Part shown: positions 6,851-15,974 of the stretch, piece by piece
How the letters are laid out: every line of letters begins with the position of its first letter
Position numbering within the stretch: the first letter of the stretch is position 1
NCBI RefSeq assembly: GCF_007667425.1
Contig: NZ_VDRC01000001.1
Location: forward strand, 2,014,595 to 2,078,594
DNA: 64,000 nucleotides
Direction of reading: 5' to 3'
DNA from: Microbacterium sp. 1.5R
GTDB lineage: Bacteria; Actinomycetota; Actinomycetes; Actinomycetales; Microbacteriaceae
The notes under the pieces: generated by a model
What the model was told of the DNA's origin: nothing
Databases searched by the model: none
The model's input: the letters and a program-made list of their open reading frames with translations, nothing else
Position numbers and translations under genes: made by a program

Positions 6851-7908
6851 GCACGAGGGTCGGCTGGCCGGACGTCGCGAAGGGCCTCTGCATCATCCTC
6901 GTCGTGCTGTGGCACGTCGTCACCAAGCACGCGGTCGGGATGCCGGATGCCGGCACCGTGACCGACGTGTGGGCCACGGTGAACGCCCAGCTGCTGCCGG
7001 TGCGCATGCCGCTGTTCTTCCTGATCTCGGGGATGTTCGCAGGGCGGGCCGTGCTGGCAGCCGACGGGTCGTGGCGACGCCGCGCTGGTCGGCTGCTGGC
7101 GGTGTACGTGATCTGGGTGCTCATCCAGACCGCAGTGCTCGCACTGACGCCCGACTTCGACACGGCCAGGGCCGAGACCGGGTGGGAACTGCTCGCGCAG
7201 CTGACGATCAGTCCGACGAACCTCTGGTACCTGCTGGCGCTCGCCGCCTACCTCGCCGTGGCACGGCTCACCCGCGACGTATCGACGGTGGTCGTGCTGC
7301 CGGTGGCGTTCGCGGTGTCGGCGCTCGCCGCGGCCGGCGTCATCCCCGACCTGGGCAACCTGTGGCAGGTCGCGCAGAACCTGTTCTTCTTCCTCGCCGG
7401 GCTGCGGCTCCGAGAGGTGATCGAGCGGTTCGCCGCGGCATCCGATCCCGTGCGCGCAGTGGGTCTCGGTCTTCTGTACCTCGGGGCGGCGAGTGTGGTC
7501 GGTGTGCTGGGGATGCGGCAGTGGCCCGGGGTGTGGCCGCTGCTCGGCGTGGTGGCCGTGGCGTGCGGGGTCGCGGTGTGCGCGCTCGTCGACCGGAGTG
7601 CGGCGCCGCTCGCCCGTCCGCTGCGCTGGATCGGCCGCAGGACGCTGCCGATCTACGTGCTGCACATGATCCCGCTCGCGCTTCTCGACGCGGGGATGCG
7701 CGCCGCCGGGTGGCGGGTGGACCCCGTGACCGAGGCCGTCGGGCCCATCGTGCTCACCGCCGTCGTGATCGCGACCTGCCTCGCGCTGCACGCCCTGCTC
7801 GTGCGGTGCGGGCTGGGGATGCTGTTCGACCCGCTGCCGCTCCGCCGCGTCCGGCCGAGGCCTAGCCGGCGAGCCGCGCCCGACCCCCTCGGCGGCGGGC
7901 TGAGGTGA
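6847..7908 (+). CDS. Acyltransferase-3 family membrane protein (VanT membrane-domain-like)
   Basis: 353 residues with GTG start at 6847 overlapping the ligase stop (GTGA). The first helix contains the family motif WPDVAKGLCIILVVLWHVV with its histidine, and FFLISGMFAG follows. About ten hydrophobic segments are visible, and the C-terminus is basic and cytosolic. Acyl_transf_3 proteins usually move acetyl or other acyl groups onto extracytoplasmic sugars. In VanC, VanE and VanG operons the membrane serine racemase VanT carries such a domain fused to the racemase. Here the equivalent domain is a separate protein in the same operon, so a role in handling L-Ser/D-Ser or cell-wall acylation is inferred. 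Confidence 0.8.
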   Translation: MSTRVGWPDVAKGLCIILVVLWHVVTKHAVGMPDAGTVTDVWATVNAQLLPVRMPLFFLISGMFAGRAVLAADGSWRRRAGRLLAVYVIWVLIQTAVLALTPDFDTARAETGWELLAQLTISPTNLWYLLALAAYLAVARLTRDVSTVVVLPVAFAVSALAAAGVIPDLGNLWQVAQNLFFFLAGLRLREVIERFAAASDPVRAVGLGLLYLGAASVVGVLGMRQWPGVWPLLGVVAVACGVAVCALVDRSAAPLARPLRWIGRRTLPIYVLHMIPLALLDAGMRAAGWRVDPVTEAVGPIVLTAVVIATCLALHALLVRCGLGMLFDPLPLRRVRPRPSRRAAPDPLGGGLR

Positions 7909-7986
7909 CGTACACCGCATCCGATCCATTCGCCTGCATCTTCCGAGCGCGAAAAGCAAGCCCGAGAAACCAAGTCCTTTTCCTCC

Positions 7987-7992
7987 TAGCGT
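7987..7992 (+). promoter_or_regulatory. Putative -10 box of a leaderless SDR gene
   Basis: TAGCGT ends 6 nt before the ATG at 7999 and no Shine-Dalgarno is present. This spacing fits a leaderless transcript starting at or next to the A of ATG. Confidence 0.45.
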
Positions 7993-7998
7993 GGTCGC

Positions 7999-8898
7999 AT
8001 GCCGCAGCGCGATCAGTACGACCAGGTCAATCCCGTCACCCAGTACGAGCGCGTCGAACCGCCCGTCCAGCATCAGCCCGAGCCGGGGGTGCAGGCGAAG
8101 ATGACGCCCGTGCCCGACCTCGGCGAGGCCACCTACCGAGGCAGCGGTCGACTCGCCGGGCGCAGGGCGCTCATCACCGGCGGCGACTCAGGCATCGGCG
8201 CCGCCGCGGCGATCGCGTTCGCGCGCGAGGGGGCTGATGTCGTGATCGCCCACCTCCCCGGCGAGGAGGAGGATGCCGCGCACGTGCTCGCGCTGATCGA
8301 AGACGCCGGTCAGAGGGGTCGCGCCATCGTCGCCGACGTCTCGCAGGCCGAGCAGTGCCGCCGTCTCGTGTCGGAGGCCGTCGACTTCCTCGGCGGCCTG
8401 GACGTGCTGGTGAACAACGCCGGAAAGCAGATCGCTGTCGACCGGGTGGAGGACCTCAGCGACGAGCAGTTCGAGGAGACCTTCCGCACGAACGTGTTCG
8501 CGAACTTCTGGATCACCAAGGCGGCGCTCGCGCACCTCGGCGAGGGGGCGAGCATCGTCAACACCGCGTCGCTCGAGGCGTACAAGCCGTCGCCGGATCG
8601 CCTCGATTACGCGGCGACCAAGGCGGCGATCAACAACCTCTCGAAGGGTCTCGCGCTGCAGCTCGCCTCGCGCGGCATCCGCGTGAACGTCGTCGCGCCC
8701 GGTCCGGTGTGGACCGCCCTGCAGGTGTCGGACGGCGTCTCCGACGAGCAGATGCAGAACTTCGACGATGAGAACACCTACCAGCGCGCGGGTCAGCCGG
8801 CCGAACTGGCGCCGGCCTTCGTGTTCCTCGCGTCGGCGGAGTCGGGCTACGTCTCGGGCGCCACGCTCAACGTCAACGGCGGCATGGTCACCCCGTGA
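7999..8898 (+). CDS. SDR-family oxidoreductase, YhdF/YghA-like
   Basis: 299 residues. After an N-terminal proline-rich arm, the Rossmann motif TGGDSGIG, NNAGKQ, the Ser of NTASLEAY and catalytic YAATK are all intact; the C-terminus VNGGMVTP is typical. The long N-terminal arm (about 40 residues with KMTPVPDLGEATYRGSGRL) marks the stress-associated YhdF/YghA subgroup, whose substrates are mostly unknown. It is the first gene of a three-gene unit: GTGA overlap with the hydrolase fusion, then GTGA overlap with the GMC oxidoreductase. A leaderless start is likely. Confidence 0.85.
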   Translation: MPQRDQYDQVNPVTQYERVEPPVQHQPEPGVQAKMTPVPDLGEATYRGSGRLAGRRALITGGDSGIGAAAAIAFAREGADVVIAHLPGEEEDAAHVLALIEDAGQRGRAIVADVSQAEQCRRLVSEAVDFLGGLDVLVNNAGKQIAVDRVEDLSDEQFEETFRTNVFANFWITKAALAHLGEGASIVNTASLEAYKPSPDRLDYAATKAAINNLSKGLALQLASRGIRVNVVAPGPVWTALQVSDGVSDEQMQNFDDENTYQRAGQPAELAPAFVFLASAESGYVSGATLNVNGGMVTP

Positions 8899-10301
8899 CC
8901 GTCGCCGCGGAGTGCACGGTCGTCTTCCTTCCCGGCCTCGGGCTCGATGCCTCGGCTGTGGTCCCGGTGGCGCGCGAACTCGACGCGCGCTTCCGCGTGA
9001 TCGCGATCGAGCTGCCGGGGCAGGGCGAGGCCGCCGACGCCCCGGACGGCTCGGTCACGGCGCAGGTGGATGCCGCGATCGCGGCCATCGCGGCGCGCGC
9101 CGACGGCGGACCGTGGGTGCTGTGCGCGCACAGCATGGGCGGGAAGATCGCGGCGGGGATCGCCGCGCGGGTGCGTGACGGCAGTGCCCCGCTGTTCGGG
9201 CTGCTGGGCGTCGTGCTGCTCGCGCCATCACCGCCGACGCCCGAGCCGATGCCCGAGTCGAAGCGGCACCAGATGCTCTCGTGGGTCGAGGACGGCCACA
9301 TCGCCGAGGACGATGCCCACACGTTCGTCGACGACAACGTGGGTGCGCCCCTGCCGACGGAGTCGCAGGCAGCGGTTCTCGAGTCCGTGCAGGCGATGTC
9401 TCCGGTCGCGTGGCGTCGGTGGCTCGAGCAGGGCAGCGTCGAAGACGTGTCGGCCGAGGTCGGCATCCTCGACCTGCCGTGCAGAGTGCTGGGCGGAGAT
9501 CAGGACGAACTGCTCGGCGCCGAGGCACAGCCGAAGTTGCTGTCCGACGTCTACCCGCGTGCGCGTTTCGTCGCGCTGCCCGGGGCCGGGCACCTGCTCT
9601 CGTACGAGCGTCCGGCCGAGGTGGCGCGGGCGCTCGCCGACCTGTGGGACGAGATCTCCGCGCACAGCGCCCTCGTGCCGCCCGAGTGGGGGCTCGTCAT
9701 CGCCTCACCCCGCTCGACGCCCCGGGTGCGCAGCGCGCTCTCGCGTCGGGCGCTGCCCGACGACCCGCGCTATCGGCCGCGCGTGCTGAGTCCGGCGCAG
9801 CTCGACCTGCTGCGTCGCATCTCGGAACGCCTCGTGCCGCAGCCCGACGGCGGACGCATCGACCTCGCCGCGCGCGTCGACGCCGACCTCGCTGCCGGGG
9901 GCGGAGACGGATGGCGTCCCGCGGGGGCGCTCTCCGACGACGAGGCGTACCAGCAGGGACTGGACGCGCTCGCGACCGTGTGGCCCGAGTCTGCCGATGA
10001 GCAGGACGCACTGATCCGCGACATCATCGACGGCGATGCGGAGACGGGCGGTCGGCTGCCCGCCGACGACCTGCGCCGCTGGTTCGAAGACCTGCGAGTC
10101 GACGTGGCGCGGGAGTGGCTCACCCACCCCGCCTCTCTGGCGCGGGTGGGCTACGACGGGTTCGCGACCGGTGCGGAGGACGTCGACTTCGCCGGGTACC
10201 GTGACCTCGCGGCAGGTGTGCGGGACGAGTGGGAGCCCTCCGACCTCGGGCGCAGCACGACACCCGACGCGAGCCCCACGAAGAAGGAGGATGCCGCGTG
10301 A
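8895..10301 (+). CDS. Alpha/beta hydrolase fused to a gluconate 2-dehydrogenase subunit-3-like domain
   Basis: 468 residues, GTG start overlapping the SDR stop. Residues 1-255 are an alpha/beta hydrolase: FLPGLGLDASAV oxyanion region, nucleophile Ser80 in CAHSMGGK, acid Asp in GGDQDELLG and His in GAGHLLSYE. After a linker, residues about 285-468 match subunit 3 of membrane gluconate dehydrogenase (LSPAQLDLLRRISERLVP, then an Ala/Asp-rich helical domain). Such subunits partner with GMC flavoproteins, and the next gene is a GMC oxidoreductase, so the C-terminal half probably binds it. Unlike typical subunit 3 proteins there is no Tat signal. There is no stop or frame change at the junction; the fusion is unusual but looks real. 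Confidence 0.75.
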   Translation: MTVAAECTVVFLPGLGLDASAVVPVARELDARFRVIAIELPGQGEAADAPDGSVTAQVDAAIAAIAARADGGPWVLCAHSMGGKIAAGIAARVRDGSAPLFGLLGVVLLAPSPPTPEPMPESKRHQMLSWVEDGHIAEDDAHTFVDDNVGAPLPTESQAAVLESVQAMSPVAWRRWLEQGSVEDVSAEVGILDLPCRVLGGDQDELLGAEAQPKLLSDVYPRARFVALPGAGHLLSYERPAEVARALADLWDEISAHSALVPPEWGLVIASPRSTPRVRSALSRRALPDDPRYRPRVLSPAQLDLLRRISERLVPQPDGGRIDLAARVDADLAAGGGDGWRPAGALSDDEAYQQGLDALATVWPESADEQDALIRDIIDGDAETGGRLPADDLRRWFEDLRVDVAREWLTHPASLARVGYDGFATGAEDVDFAGYRDLAAGVRDEWEPSDLGRSTTPDASPTKKEDAA

Positions 10302-11845
10302 ACCTCGACGCGATGAAGACGTACGACCTCGACGACACCGTCGACGTGGTCGTCGTCGGGACGGGAGCCGGCGGCGCCCCGCTGCTCGCCCGCCTGGCGG
10401 AGCACGGCCTGCGCGTCGTCGCCCTCGAAGCAGGACCGAACCACGACCCCGCCGACTACACCCCCGACGAGATCGACGCCACGGCGATCAACTGGATGTC
10501 GAGCCGCTTCAGCGGCGGCGACGCCCCGACCGCCTTCGGTCCCAACAACAGCGGTTTCGGGGTCGGCGGCGGCACCGTGCACTGGGGGGCGTTCACTCCG
10601 CGGCCCGACGCCCGCGACCTGCGGCTGCGCACCGAGACCGGCGTCGGCCGCGATTGGCCCGTCGACCATGCGGAGCTCACCCGCTATGTCGCGGAGGTCG
10701 AGGCGTACATCGGCGTCTCCGGCCCCACCCCGTACCCGTGGGACCCGTCTCGCACCTACCTCTACGAGCCGCCGCAGCGCAACGCCCCCGCCGACCTCAT
10801 GGCCGTCGGGACGGCGGCGCTCGGCATCCGCTCCGCCGATGCGCCGGCTGCGATCATCACCCGCGACCGCGAGCAGCCGCACCACGGTCTGCGCCACGCG
10901 ACCACGAACGTCGGCTCGATCCATCAGGGCGAGCGCCACGGCGCCAAGGCTACGACCGCGATCACCTACCTCCCCGCCGCGGTCGCGGCCGGGGCCGAGA
11001 TCCGACCGGATGCCGTCGTGCACACGATCGAGCGGGACGCGCGCGGGCGGGTCACCGCCGTCGTGTACCGCAAGGACGGCGCCGACCATCGGCAGCGCTG
11101 CGCCGCGCTGGTGCTCGCGGGCGGCGGCATCGAGACGCCGCGCCTGCTGCTGCACAACGGGATCGCCAACTCCAGCGGCCAGGTCGGGCGCAACTTCCTC
11201 GCTCACGGCGCCGTCCAGGTGTGGGGGCGCTTCGACGAGCAGATCCGCGGATACCGCGGCTATCCGTCGGCGCTCATCACCGAGGACTTCATACGCCCCG
11301 ACGACGCGGACTTCGCGGGGGGCTACCTGCTGCAGAGCCTCGGCGTCATGCCGTTCACCTATGCCACAACCCTCGTGCGCGGGGGTGAGCTGTGGGGCCC
11401 CGAGCTCATGCGGGAACTGGAGGCGTCGCGCTACAGCGCGGGCATCGGCATGAACGCCGAGTGCCTGCCGTCGGACGACAACCGGCTGGAGCTGTCGTCG
11501 GAGGAGGACGAGTGGGGGCTGCCCCGCGCGAGCATCTCGTTCTCGCAGGGAGCCAACGAGAAGGCGCTCGATCAACATGCCGTCCGCACGATGACCGCGA
11601 TCCTCGAGGCCGCGGGAGCTCGCAGCACGCGGGTGCTCGCGCGCACCGCCCACACACTGGGCACGTGCCGTATGAGCGACGACCCGGGTGACGGCGTGGT
11701 CGACGGCGACGGACGCTCGCACGACATCGACAACCTCTGGGTGTGCGACAACTCGACGTTCCCGAGCGCGCTCGCCGCGAACCCGGGACTCGCCCAGATG
11801 GCGCTGTCGCTGCGCACCGCGGATCGGATGCTCGCGGCGCGATGA
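10298..11845 (+). CDS. GMC-family FAD-dependent oxidoreductase
   Basis: 515 residues from GTG 10298, preceded by AAGGAGG at 10284-10290 and overlapping the upstream stop by 4 nt. FAD motif VVVVGTGAGGAPLLARL is near residue 15, followed by ALEAGP, GVGGGTVHWGA, the central GGGIETPRLLL and the C-terminal active-site region HTLGTCRMSDDPGDGVVD and NPGLAQMALSLRTADRM. It belongs to the gluconate/glucose-dehydrogenase-like GMC group with a histidine pair for alcohol oxidation. No signal peptide. The small-subunit-like domain is fused to the upstream hydrolase. The substrate is probably a sugar, sugar acid or other alcohol. Confidence 0.85.
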   Translation: MNLDAMKTYDLDDTVDVVVVGTGAGGAPLLARLAEHGLRVVALEAGPNHDPADYTPDEIDATAINWMSSRFSGGDAPTAFGPNNSGFGVGGGTVHWGAFTPRPDARDLRLRTETGVGRDWPVDHAELTRYVAEVEAYIGVSGPTPYPWDPSRTYLYEPPQRNAPADLMAVGTAALGIRSADAPAAIITRDREQPHHGLRHATTNVGSIHQGERHGAKATTAITYLPAAVAAGAEIRPDAVVHTIERDARGRVTAVVYRKDGADHRQRCAALVLAGGGIETPRLLLHNGIANSSGQVGRNFLAHGAVQVWGRFDEQIRGYRGYPSALITEDFIRPDDADFAGGYLLQSLGVMPFTYATTLVRGGELWGPELMRELEASRYSAGIGMNAECLPSDDNRLELSSEEDEWGLPRASISFSQGANEKALDQHAVRTMTAILEAAGARSTRVLARTAHTLGTCRMSDDPGDGVVDGDGRSHDIDNLWVCDNSTFPSALAANPGLAQMALSLRTADRMLAAR

Positions 11846-11847
11846 CA

Positions 11848-11875
11848 GGTGGGGGATGCCGCGGCATCCCCCACC
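11848..11875. terminator. Perfect hairpin between convergent genes
   Basis: GGTGGGGGATGCC (11848-11860) pairs fully with 11863-11875 across a 2-nt centre. It fills the 31-nt gap between the GMC gene and the leftward glycosyltransferase, so it probably terminates both. Confidence 0.7.
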
Positions 11876-11876
11876 G

Positions 11877-12701
11877 TCAGTTCGTCGTCCGGCGGTACCC
11901 GCCCGCGTGCGGTTCGACGGCGCCGGCGGCGACGAACTCGTCGATCCAGCCGCCCATGGGCCACTCGCCCCAGCGCTCGGCGAACAGCGCGCCGTTGCGG
12001 AGGATGTCGTCGAGATGACGCCACGGCGGGGAACCTGCCGGGTGCCACTGGTGGTACGCGTGCGCGCCGCCGACCCAGTGCAGCGGGATGCCGAGCGATC
12101 GAGCGCGCCGGCCGAGATCGGTGTCTTCGGCGCCGTAGCCCTCGTAGCGCTCGTCGAACCCTCCGAGCCGAGCCCAGGTCGCTGGGGTGACGGCGAACGA
12201 CAGCGACCAGAACAGGTCGTAGTCGGCGGGAGCTGCCGTGTCGACGGTGCCGGGTGCGGGGTTCGGGCGTCCGCCGTGCGGACGGGTCAGCGCGTCGAGC
12301 TCGTCGGCCGCCGACGGCCGCTGCACGCTCCGCAGGTAGGTGACCGGCCCGCACAGGATGCCGTCAGGGTGCGACTGCGACGCGGCGACGTACCCGTCGA
12401 TCAGATCGGGTCCGGGCAGGCAGTCCACGTCGAGGAAGACGAGCAGGTCGGCGCCGCCGGCGAGAGCGACCTCGGCGGCAGCGTTGCGCGCGGCGCCGAC
12501 GCGCATGCCGTCGCGCCCCGGCGGCATGTGCACGTGCACGGCGGCGTCGAACGCGGGCGGCTCCGACTCGTCGAGCCATGCTTCGATGCGGACGACGTCG
12601 TGCGTGGGCGTCGAGACCTCGCGGAGGAAGCGGCGTTGACGGTGCAGGTGGGCGAGCCTGTTCTCGGAGGCCGGAGTGATCACGGCGATGCGGCGTGTCA
12701 T
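11877..12701 (-). CDS. GT2-type glycosyltransferase
   Basis: 274 residues from ATG 12701. GT-A fold: a nucleotide-sugar half with LLVFLDVDCLPGPDL, where DVD is the metal-binding DxD, and a galactosyltransferase-like C-terminal half with LSFAVTPATWARLGGFDERYEGYGAEDTDLGRR, including the ED acid motif. No membrane segments, so it acts at the cytosolic face. It is last in a four-gene leftward run in which each gene overlaps the next by 4 nt. Donor and acceptor are unknown. A longer frame upstream lies inside the neighbour and was rejected. Confidence 0.85.
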   Translation of the reverse strand: MTRRIAVITPASENRLAHLHRQRRFLREVSTPTHDVVRIEAWLDESEPPAFDAAVHVHMPPGRDGMRVGAARNAAAEVALAGGADLLVFLDVDCLPGPDLIDGYVAASQSHPDGILCGPVTYLRSVQRPSAADELDALTRPHGGRPNPAPGTVDTAAPADYDLFWSLSFAVTPATWARLGGFDERYEGYGAEDTDLGRRARSLGIPLHWVGGAHAYHQWHPAGSPPWRHLDDILRNGALFAERWGEWPMGGWIDEFVAAGAVEPHAGGYRRTTN

Positions 12702-13711
12702 GAGGCGGCCTCCGTGATCGCGCTCGCTGCACGGGCGGAGGCGCCATCGACGCCCCATCCGGTCCAGTCCGGTGTCGAGGAGGCTGCGTGCTCGACGAGC
12801 TGCGCGACCTCCGATGCCGTCGAGTCCGCTGATGCCGTCGACGCATATCCGCCGGCCTGCAATGCCCGTCCGGTGTGCTCCTGCTCGCCGAACGGTCGAT
12901 CCTGGGGGAGGACGACCGCCCTCGCCCCGGCGGCCGCGAGGTCGGCCACGCTGTTCTGGCCGGCCGCGCTCACCACCACCGTCGCGCGGCACAGCAGCGG
13001 CCAGACGTCGTCGATCCGGTCGTCGTCCCGTGCGCCGGCGGTCTCGACCGTCCACCCCTGCGCGGTCAGCAGGTCGATCGTCGCTTCGAGAGCGGTCGTT
13101 TCGAGAGTGCGACCGAGGAAGAGCGCGCGTCGCTCGCCGTCGTCCGGTGCGGTGCGACGGTCGCGTCCCTCGTGCCGTGAGATCGCGCCGACGTGACGCA
13201 CGCGATCACCGCGCTCCGTCAGCTGTGCGGCCTCGATCACGCCCGGCGCCCAGGGCGCCACGATGCGATCGGCGAGGTCGTATCCGAGGGCGTGCGGGCG
13301 GTCGGTGCGCTCGCCGGGCTGCGCGAACACCACGGTCGGCACTCCGAGCAGGCGCACGAAGGCGGTGAGCTCGACGCTGACGTCTACGACGAAGACCGAC
13401 ACCGGGTTCCGGGCGATCCACGCGGCGATGATCGCCAGTCGCTCCTGGTGGCCGGGGTGGCCGATGGGCGCCCAGTGCAGGGCGCCGCGCGCGGTGACGT
13501 CGCCGAGCTCGCGGGCGTCGCGGGTCGCCCCGTCGGCGTCGACGACGGGGTCGGCGTCGAAGGGCAGGTGCACCCAGGTGAGGCCGTCGTCGAGCGCCTC
13601 TGGTGCAGGGAGGCTCGAGAAGACCGTGACGTCCTCGTCGAGGTGGCGGCTGATCGCCCGCATGCGCGTCACGTGTCCCCACCCGTGATGGTGGACGTAC
13701 CAGCCGATCAT
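12698..13711 (-). CDS. GT-B glycosyltransferase, MurG/GT28-like
   Basis: 337 residues from ATG 13711. The N-terminus IGWYVHHHGWGHVTRMRAI carries the glycine-rich acceptor-side loop of GT28-like enzymes. The C-terminal donor half has VSAAGQNSVADLAAAGARAVVLPQ followed by PFGEQEHTGRAL, similar to the MurG-type donor motif. It overlaps both neighbours by 4 nt. Cytosolic; it probably extends a lipid-linked or other glycan together with the flanking transferases. Confidence 0.8.
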   Translation of the reverse strand: MIGWYVHHHGWGHVTRMRAISRHLDEDVTVFSSLPAPEALDDGLTWVHLPFDADPVVDADGATRDARELGDVTARGALHWAPIGHPGHQERLAIIAAWIARNPVSVFVVDVSVELTAFVRLLGVPTVVFAQPGERTDRPHALGYDLADRIVAPWAPGVIEAAQLTERGDRVRHVGAISRHEGRDRRTAPDDGERRALFLGRTLETTALEATIDLLTAQGWTVETAGARDDDRIDDVWPLLCRATVVVSAAGQNSVADLAAAGARAVVLPQDRPFGEQEHTGRALQAGGYASTASADSTASEVAQLVEHAASSTPDWTGWGVDGASARAASAITEAAS

Positions 13712-14865
13712 GCGCCGACCGCTTCGACTTCCTCGACGGGCCGAACCTCGTCCGCGATCACGGCGGGACTCTGCGCGGCGACCGAGAGGACCCGTTCGAC
13801 CTCTCGGTGGCGACGGGCGAGCGAATGGCGAGCGGTCGCCGCGGCGCGCACCCGGTCGCGAGCAGCGCTCGACGCGGAGCCGTGCGCGAGGGCCACGGCC
13901 GCCCGAGCGAGAGCGCCCACGTCTCCCCCCGGCACGACGGAGCATCCGGGAAGGCCGGCGAGCACCTCGCCGGCGCCCCCTTCGTCGAAGGCGACCACAG
14001 GCGTGCCCGTCATCAGCGCTTCGGCCAGCACGAGACCGAAGGGCTCCGACCAGACGGGTGTGACGAGCGCGACCGATGAGGAGCCGACGAGGGCGCAGAG
14101 CTCCGGCTGGCGGAGGGGTCCGACGTACTCGATGCCGTCGCCGAGGCGGGGCTCGACCTCGCGCGCGAAGTACTCCGGATCGCCGATGCGGCCGGCGATC
14201 TGGAGGCGCGCACCGGCCAGGCGGGCGGCCGCGATCGCGAGGTGCGGCGCCTTCTCGGGGACGATGCGGCCGAACCACACCCAGTCGTCTCCGCCGGGTC
14301 CGCGCTGCCACTGCGCACTGTCGACACCGTTGGGGAAGACGAAGGCGTCCACCCCTTCGGCCGACCACGCGCGTGCCGTGTACTGGCTCACCGCGAGGAA
14401 CCGGTGCGGCGCAGACGCGGGCAGCGATCGCGCGGCCTGCACCATGTCGGGGAGCGGCGGGGTGTGCAGGGTCGTCACGACGGGCACACCGGCATCCCTG
14501 CTCCAGAGGATGGGATCGCCGTGCAGGCTGTGGTTGTCGACGACATCGACCCGGTCGAGCGGGTCGGTGATGCGCCTGCGGATGCGGTCGAACGTCTCCG
14601 ACATCCGTTCCCGGTGCCCGGCGGGGTTGTCGGTGTCCGACACGTCGAGCGTGCGGTGCCAACGGGGGCTCGGCAGGTGCAGCTCGGTCGACGGTCCGAG
14701 GAAGTCCGAGCCGACGGGGGCGCACAGCTCGACGTGATGTCCGCGGCGCCGCAGCCACCTGACCCGGTTCCAGACGACGGCTTCCAGCCCACCGGCGTGG
14801 GGCTGCCGGAGCGCGTGCCGCTCCGGCGCGACAACCAGCACCCGCAACCGCTGCCCGGGGGTCAC
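13708..14865 (-). CDS. GT4-family glycosyltransferase
   Basis: 385 residues from GTG 14865, overlapping the upstream stop (GTGA). Typical GT4 order: an N-terminal domain with the PHAGGLEAVVWNRVRWLRRRGH loop, a central FPNGVDSAQW, then WFGRIVPEKAPHLAI and the donor motif PVWSEPFGLVLAEALMTGTPVVAFDEGG with the catalytic E(x7)E. The substrate is not predictable. The first in-frame start after the neighbouring stop was chosen because a 34-kDa GT4 usually begins just before the first beta strand (RVLVVAPER). Confidence 0.85.
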   Translation of the reverse strand: MTPGQRLRVLVVAPERHALRQPHAGGLEAVVWNRVRWLRRRGHHVELCAPVGSDFLGPSTELHLPSPRWHRTLDVSDTDNPAGHRERMSETFDRIRRRITDPLDRVDVVDNHSLHGDPILWSRDAGVPVVTTLHTPPLPDMVQAARSLPASAPHRFLAVSQYTARAWSAEGVDAFVFPNGVDSAQWQRGPGGDDWVWFGRIVPEKAPHLAIAAARLAGARLQIAGRIGDPEYFAREVEPRLGDGIEYVGPLRQPELCALVGSSSVALVTPVWSEPFGLVLAEALMTGTPVVAFDEGGAGEVLAGLPGCSVVPGGDVGALARAAVALAHGSASSAARDRVRAAATARHSLARRHREVERVLSVAAQSPAVIADEVRPVEEVEAVGA

Positions 14866-15974
14866 GCCGAGACCTCGGCGACGGCGTCGGTGTAGAGGCG
14901 GACGTGCGCGTCGCGGACGGCCTGCCGCTCGTCGCGCCGCTCCGCGCGCCGGGTCGCGAGATGATCGACGCCGACGGATGAGGGATGCCGCGCATCGCCC
15001 GCCCACGTCACCGCATCGGCGAGCGTGCGCGCGTCGCGGAGATCGATCACCCGGAACTCGGACGGATGCTGTGACCGGATGTGTCCGACGTCGGTTCCGG
15101 CGACCCGCACTCCGAGGTCGTAGCAGAGCTCCACCCACCCCGAGTGGGTTCCATGGCGGTAGGGCAGCACGAACAGGTCGAGCCCGTCGAGCCAGTCCTC
15201 GATCTGTGCGTCGTCGAGATAGGCGGTGCGCCGTACCCGCACGGCGGGGTGGCCGTCGGCCGCGGCGATCACGCGTTCTGCGGCCAGGTCGTCGCGCACG
15301 CGCTCGTTCAGCAGGACCTCGAACTCGACCGGCCGATCGAGATCGGCGAGCAGCGACGCCGCTTCCACCGCGACCTGCACGGCGGCCTCGGCGTCGATGT
15401 TCGGGCGCAGGTCACGCAGATGGATGCCGACACGAACGGCATCGTCGTCCTCGTGCCCGCGCGGGCTCGCGCTCGCGTCTGCCGAGGTCTCGTCGAGGAG
15501 GGTCGGATGGGCCAGCACGAGCGCCTGGCGACCCCATCGACGCTCGACCTCGTCGGCCGCAGACGACGTGAGCGTCACGAGCCGGTCGGCTGCGGGGACG
15601 ATGACGTCGAGCAGCGCCCGATACGGCTCCTGATCGACGATCTGCGGATTGTCGAGGTCGTGCACCGTGAACACCACCGGCCTGCCGGCCTGCCGCGCCG
15701 CATCGAGGCCCGCGCCCAGCTCGTCCGGCGAGAACGACTCCAGGCCGAAGTGCACGTGCAACAGGTCGTATTCCGTCGCGTGTCCGCTGAGCCACGGTGC
15801 GGTCATGGCGACCGGGGGCCACCACTGCGAGGCAGGGGCGCCGGGTACCGGCGGGTCGGGGAGCACGGCGACCCGGAGCGGGTCGGCGATCGCGCGGACG
15901 TAGGGGTGGGCTGACGGGATGGAGGCGACCCGAATGGGCGCGGAGGCTGTAGCGATGGGAGTCTTTCCTTGCAT
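14862..15974 (-). CDS. Glycosyltransferase, GT-B fold
   Basis: About 370 residues. It shows HVHFGLESF and VFTVHDLDNPQ in the N-terminal half and VLPYRHGTHSGWVELCYDLGVRVAGTDVG in the C-terminal half, a GT4-like donor region without the canonical E(x7)E. It begins a leftward four-gene operon. The start is uncertain: ATG 15974 is used; GTG 15995 in the same frame is possible, and AAGGAAAG downstream of the ATG could indicate an even shorter protein beginning near IRVASIPSAHP. Confidence 0.72.
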   Translation of the reverse strand: MQGKTPIATASAPIRVASIPSAHPYVRAIADPLRVAVLPDPPVPGAPASQWWPPVAMTAPWLSGHATEYDLLHVHFGLESFSPDELGAGLDAARQAGRPVVFTVHDLDNPQIVDQEPYRALLDVIVPAADRLVTLTSSAADEVERRWGRQALVLAHPTLLDETSADASASPRGHEDDDAVRVGIHLRDLRPNIDAEAAVQVAVEAASLLADLDRPVEFEVLLNERVRDDLAAERVIAAADGHPAVRVRRTAYLDDAQIEDWLDGLDLFVLPYRHGTHSGWVELCYDLGVRVAGTDVGHIRSQHPSEFRVIDLRDARTLADAVTWAGDARHPSSVGVDHLATRRAERRDERQAVRDAHVRLYTDAVAEVSA

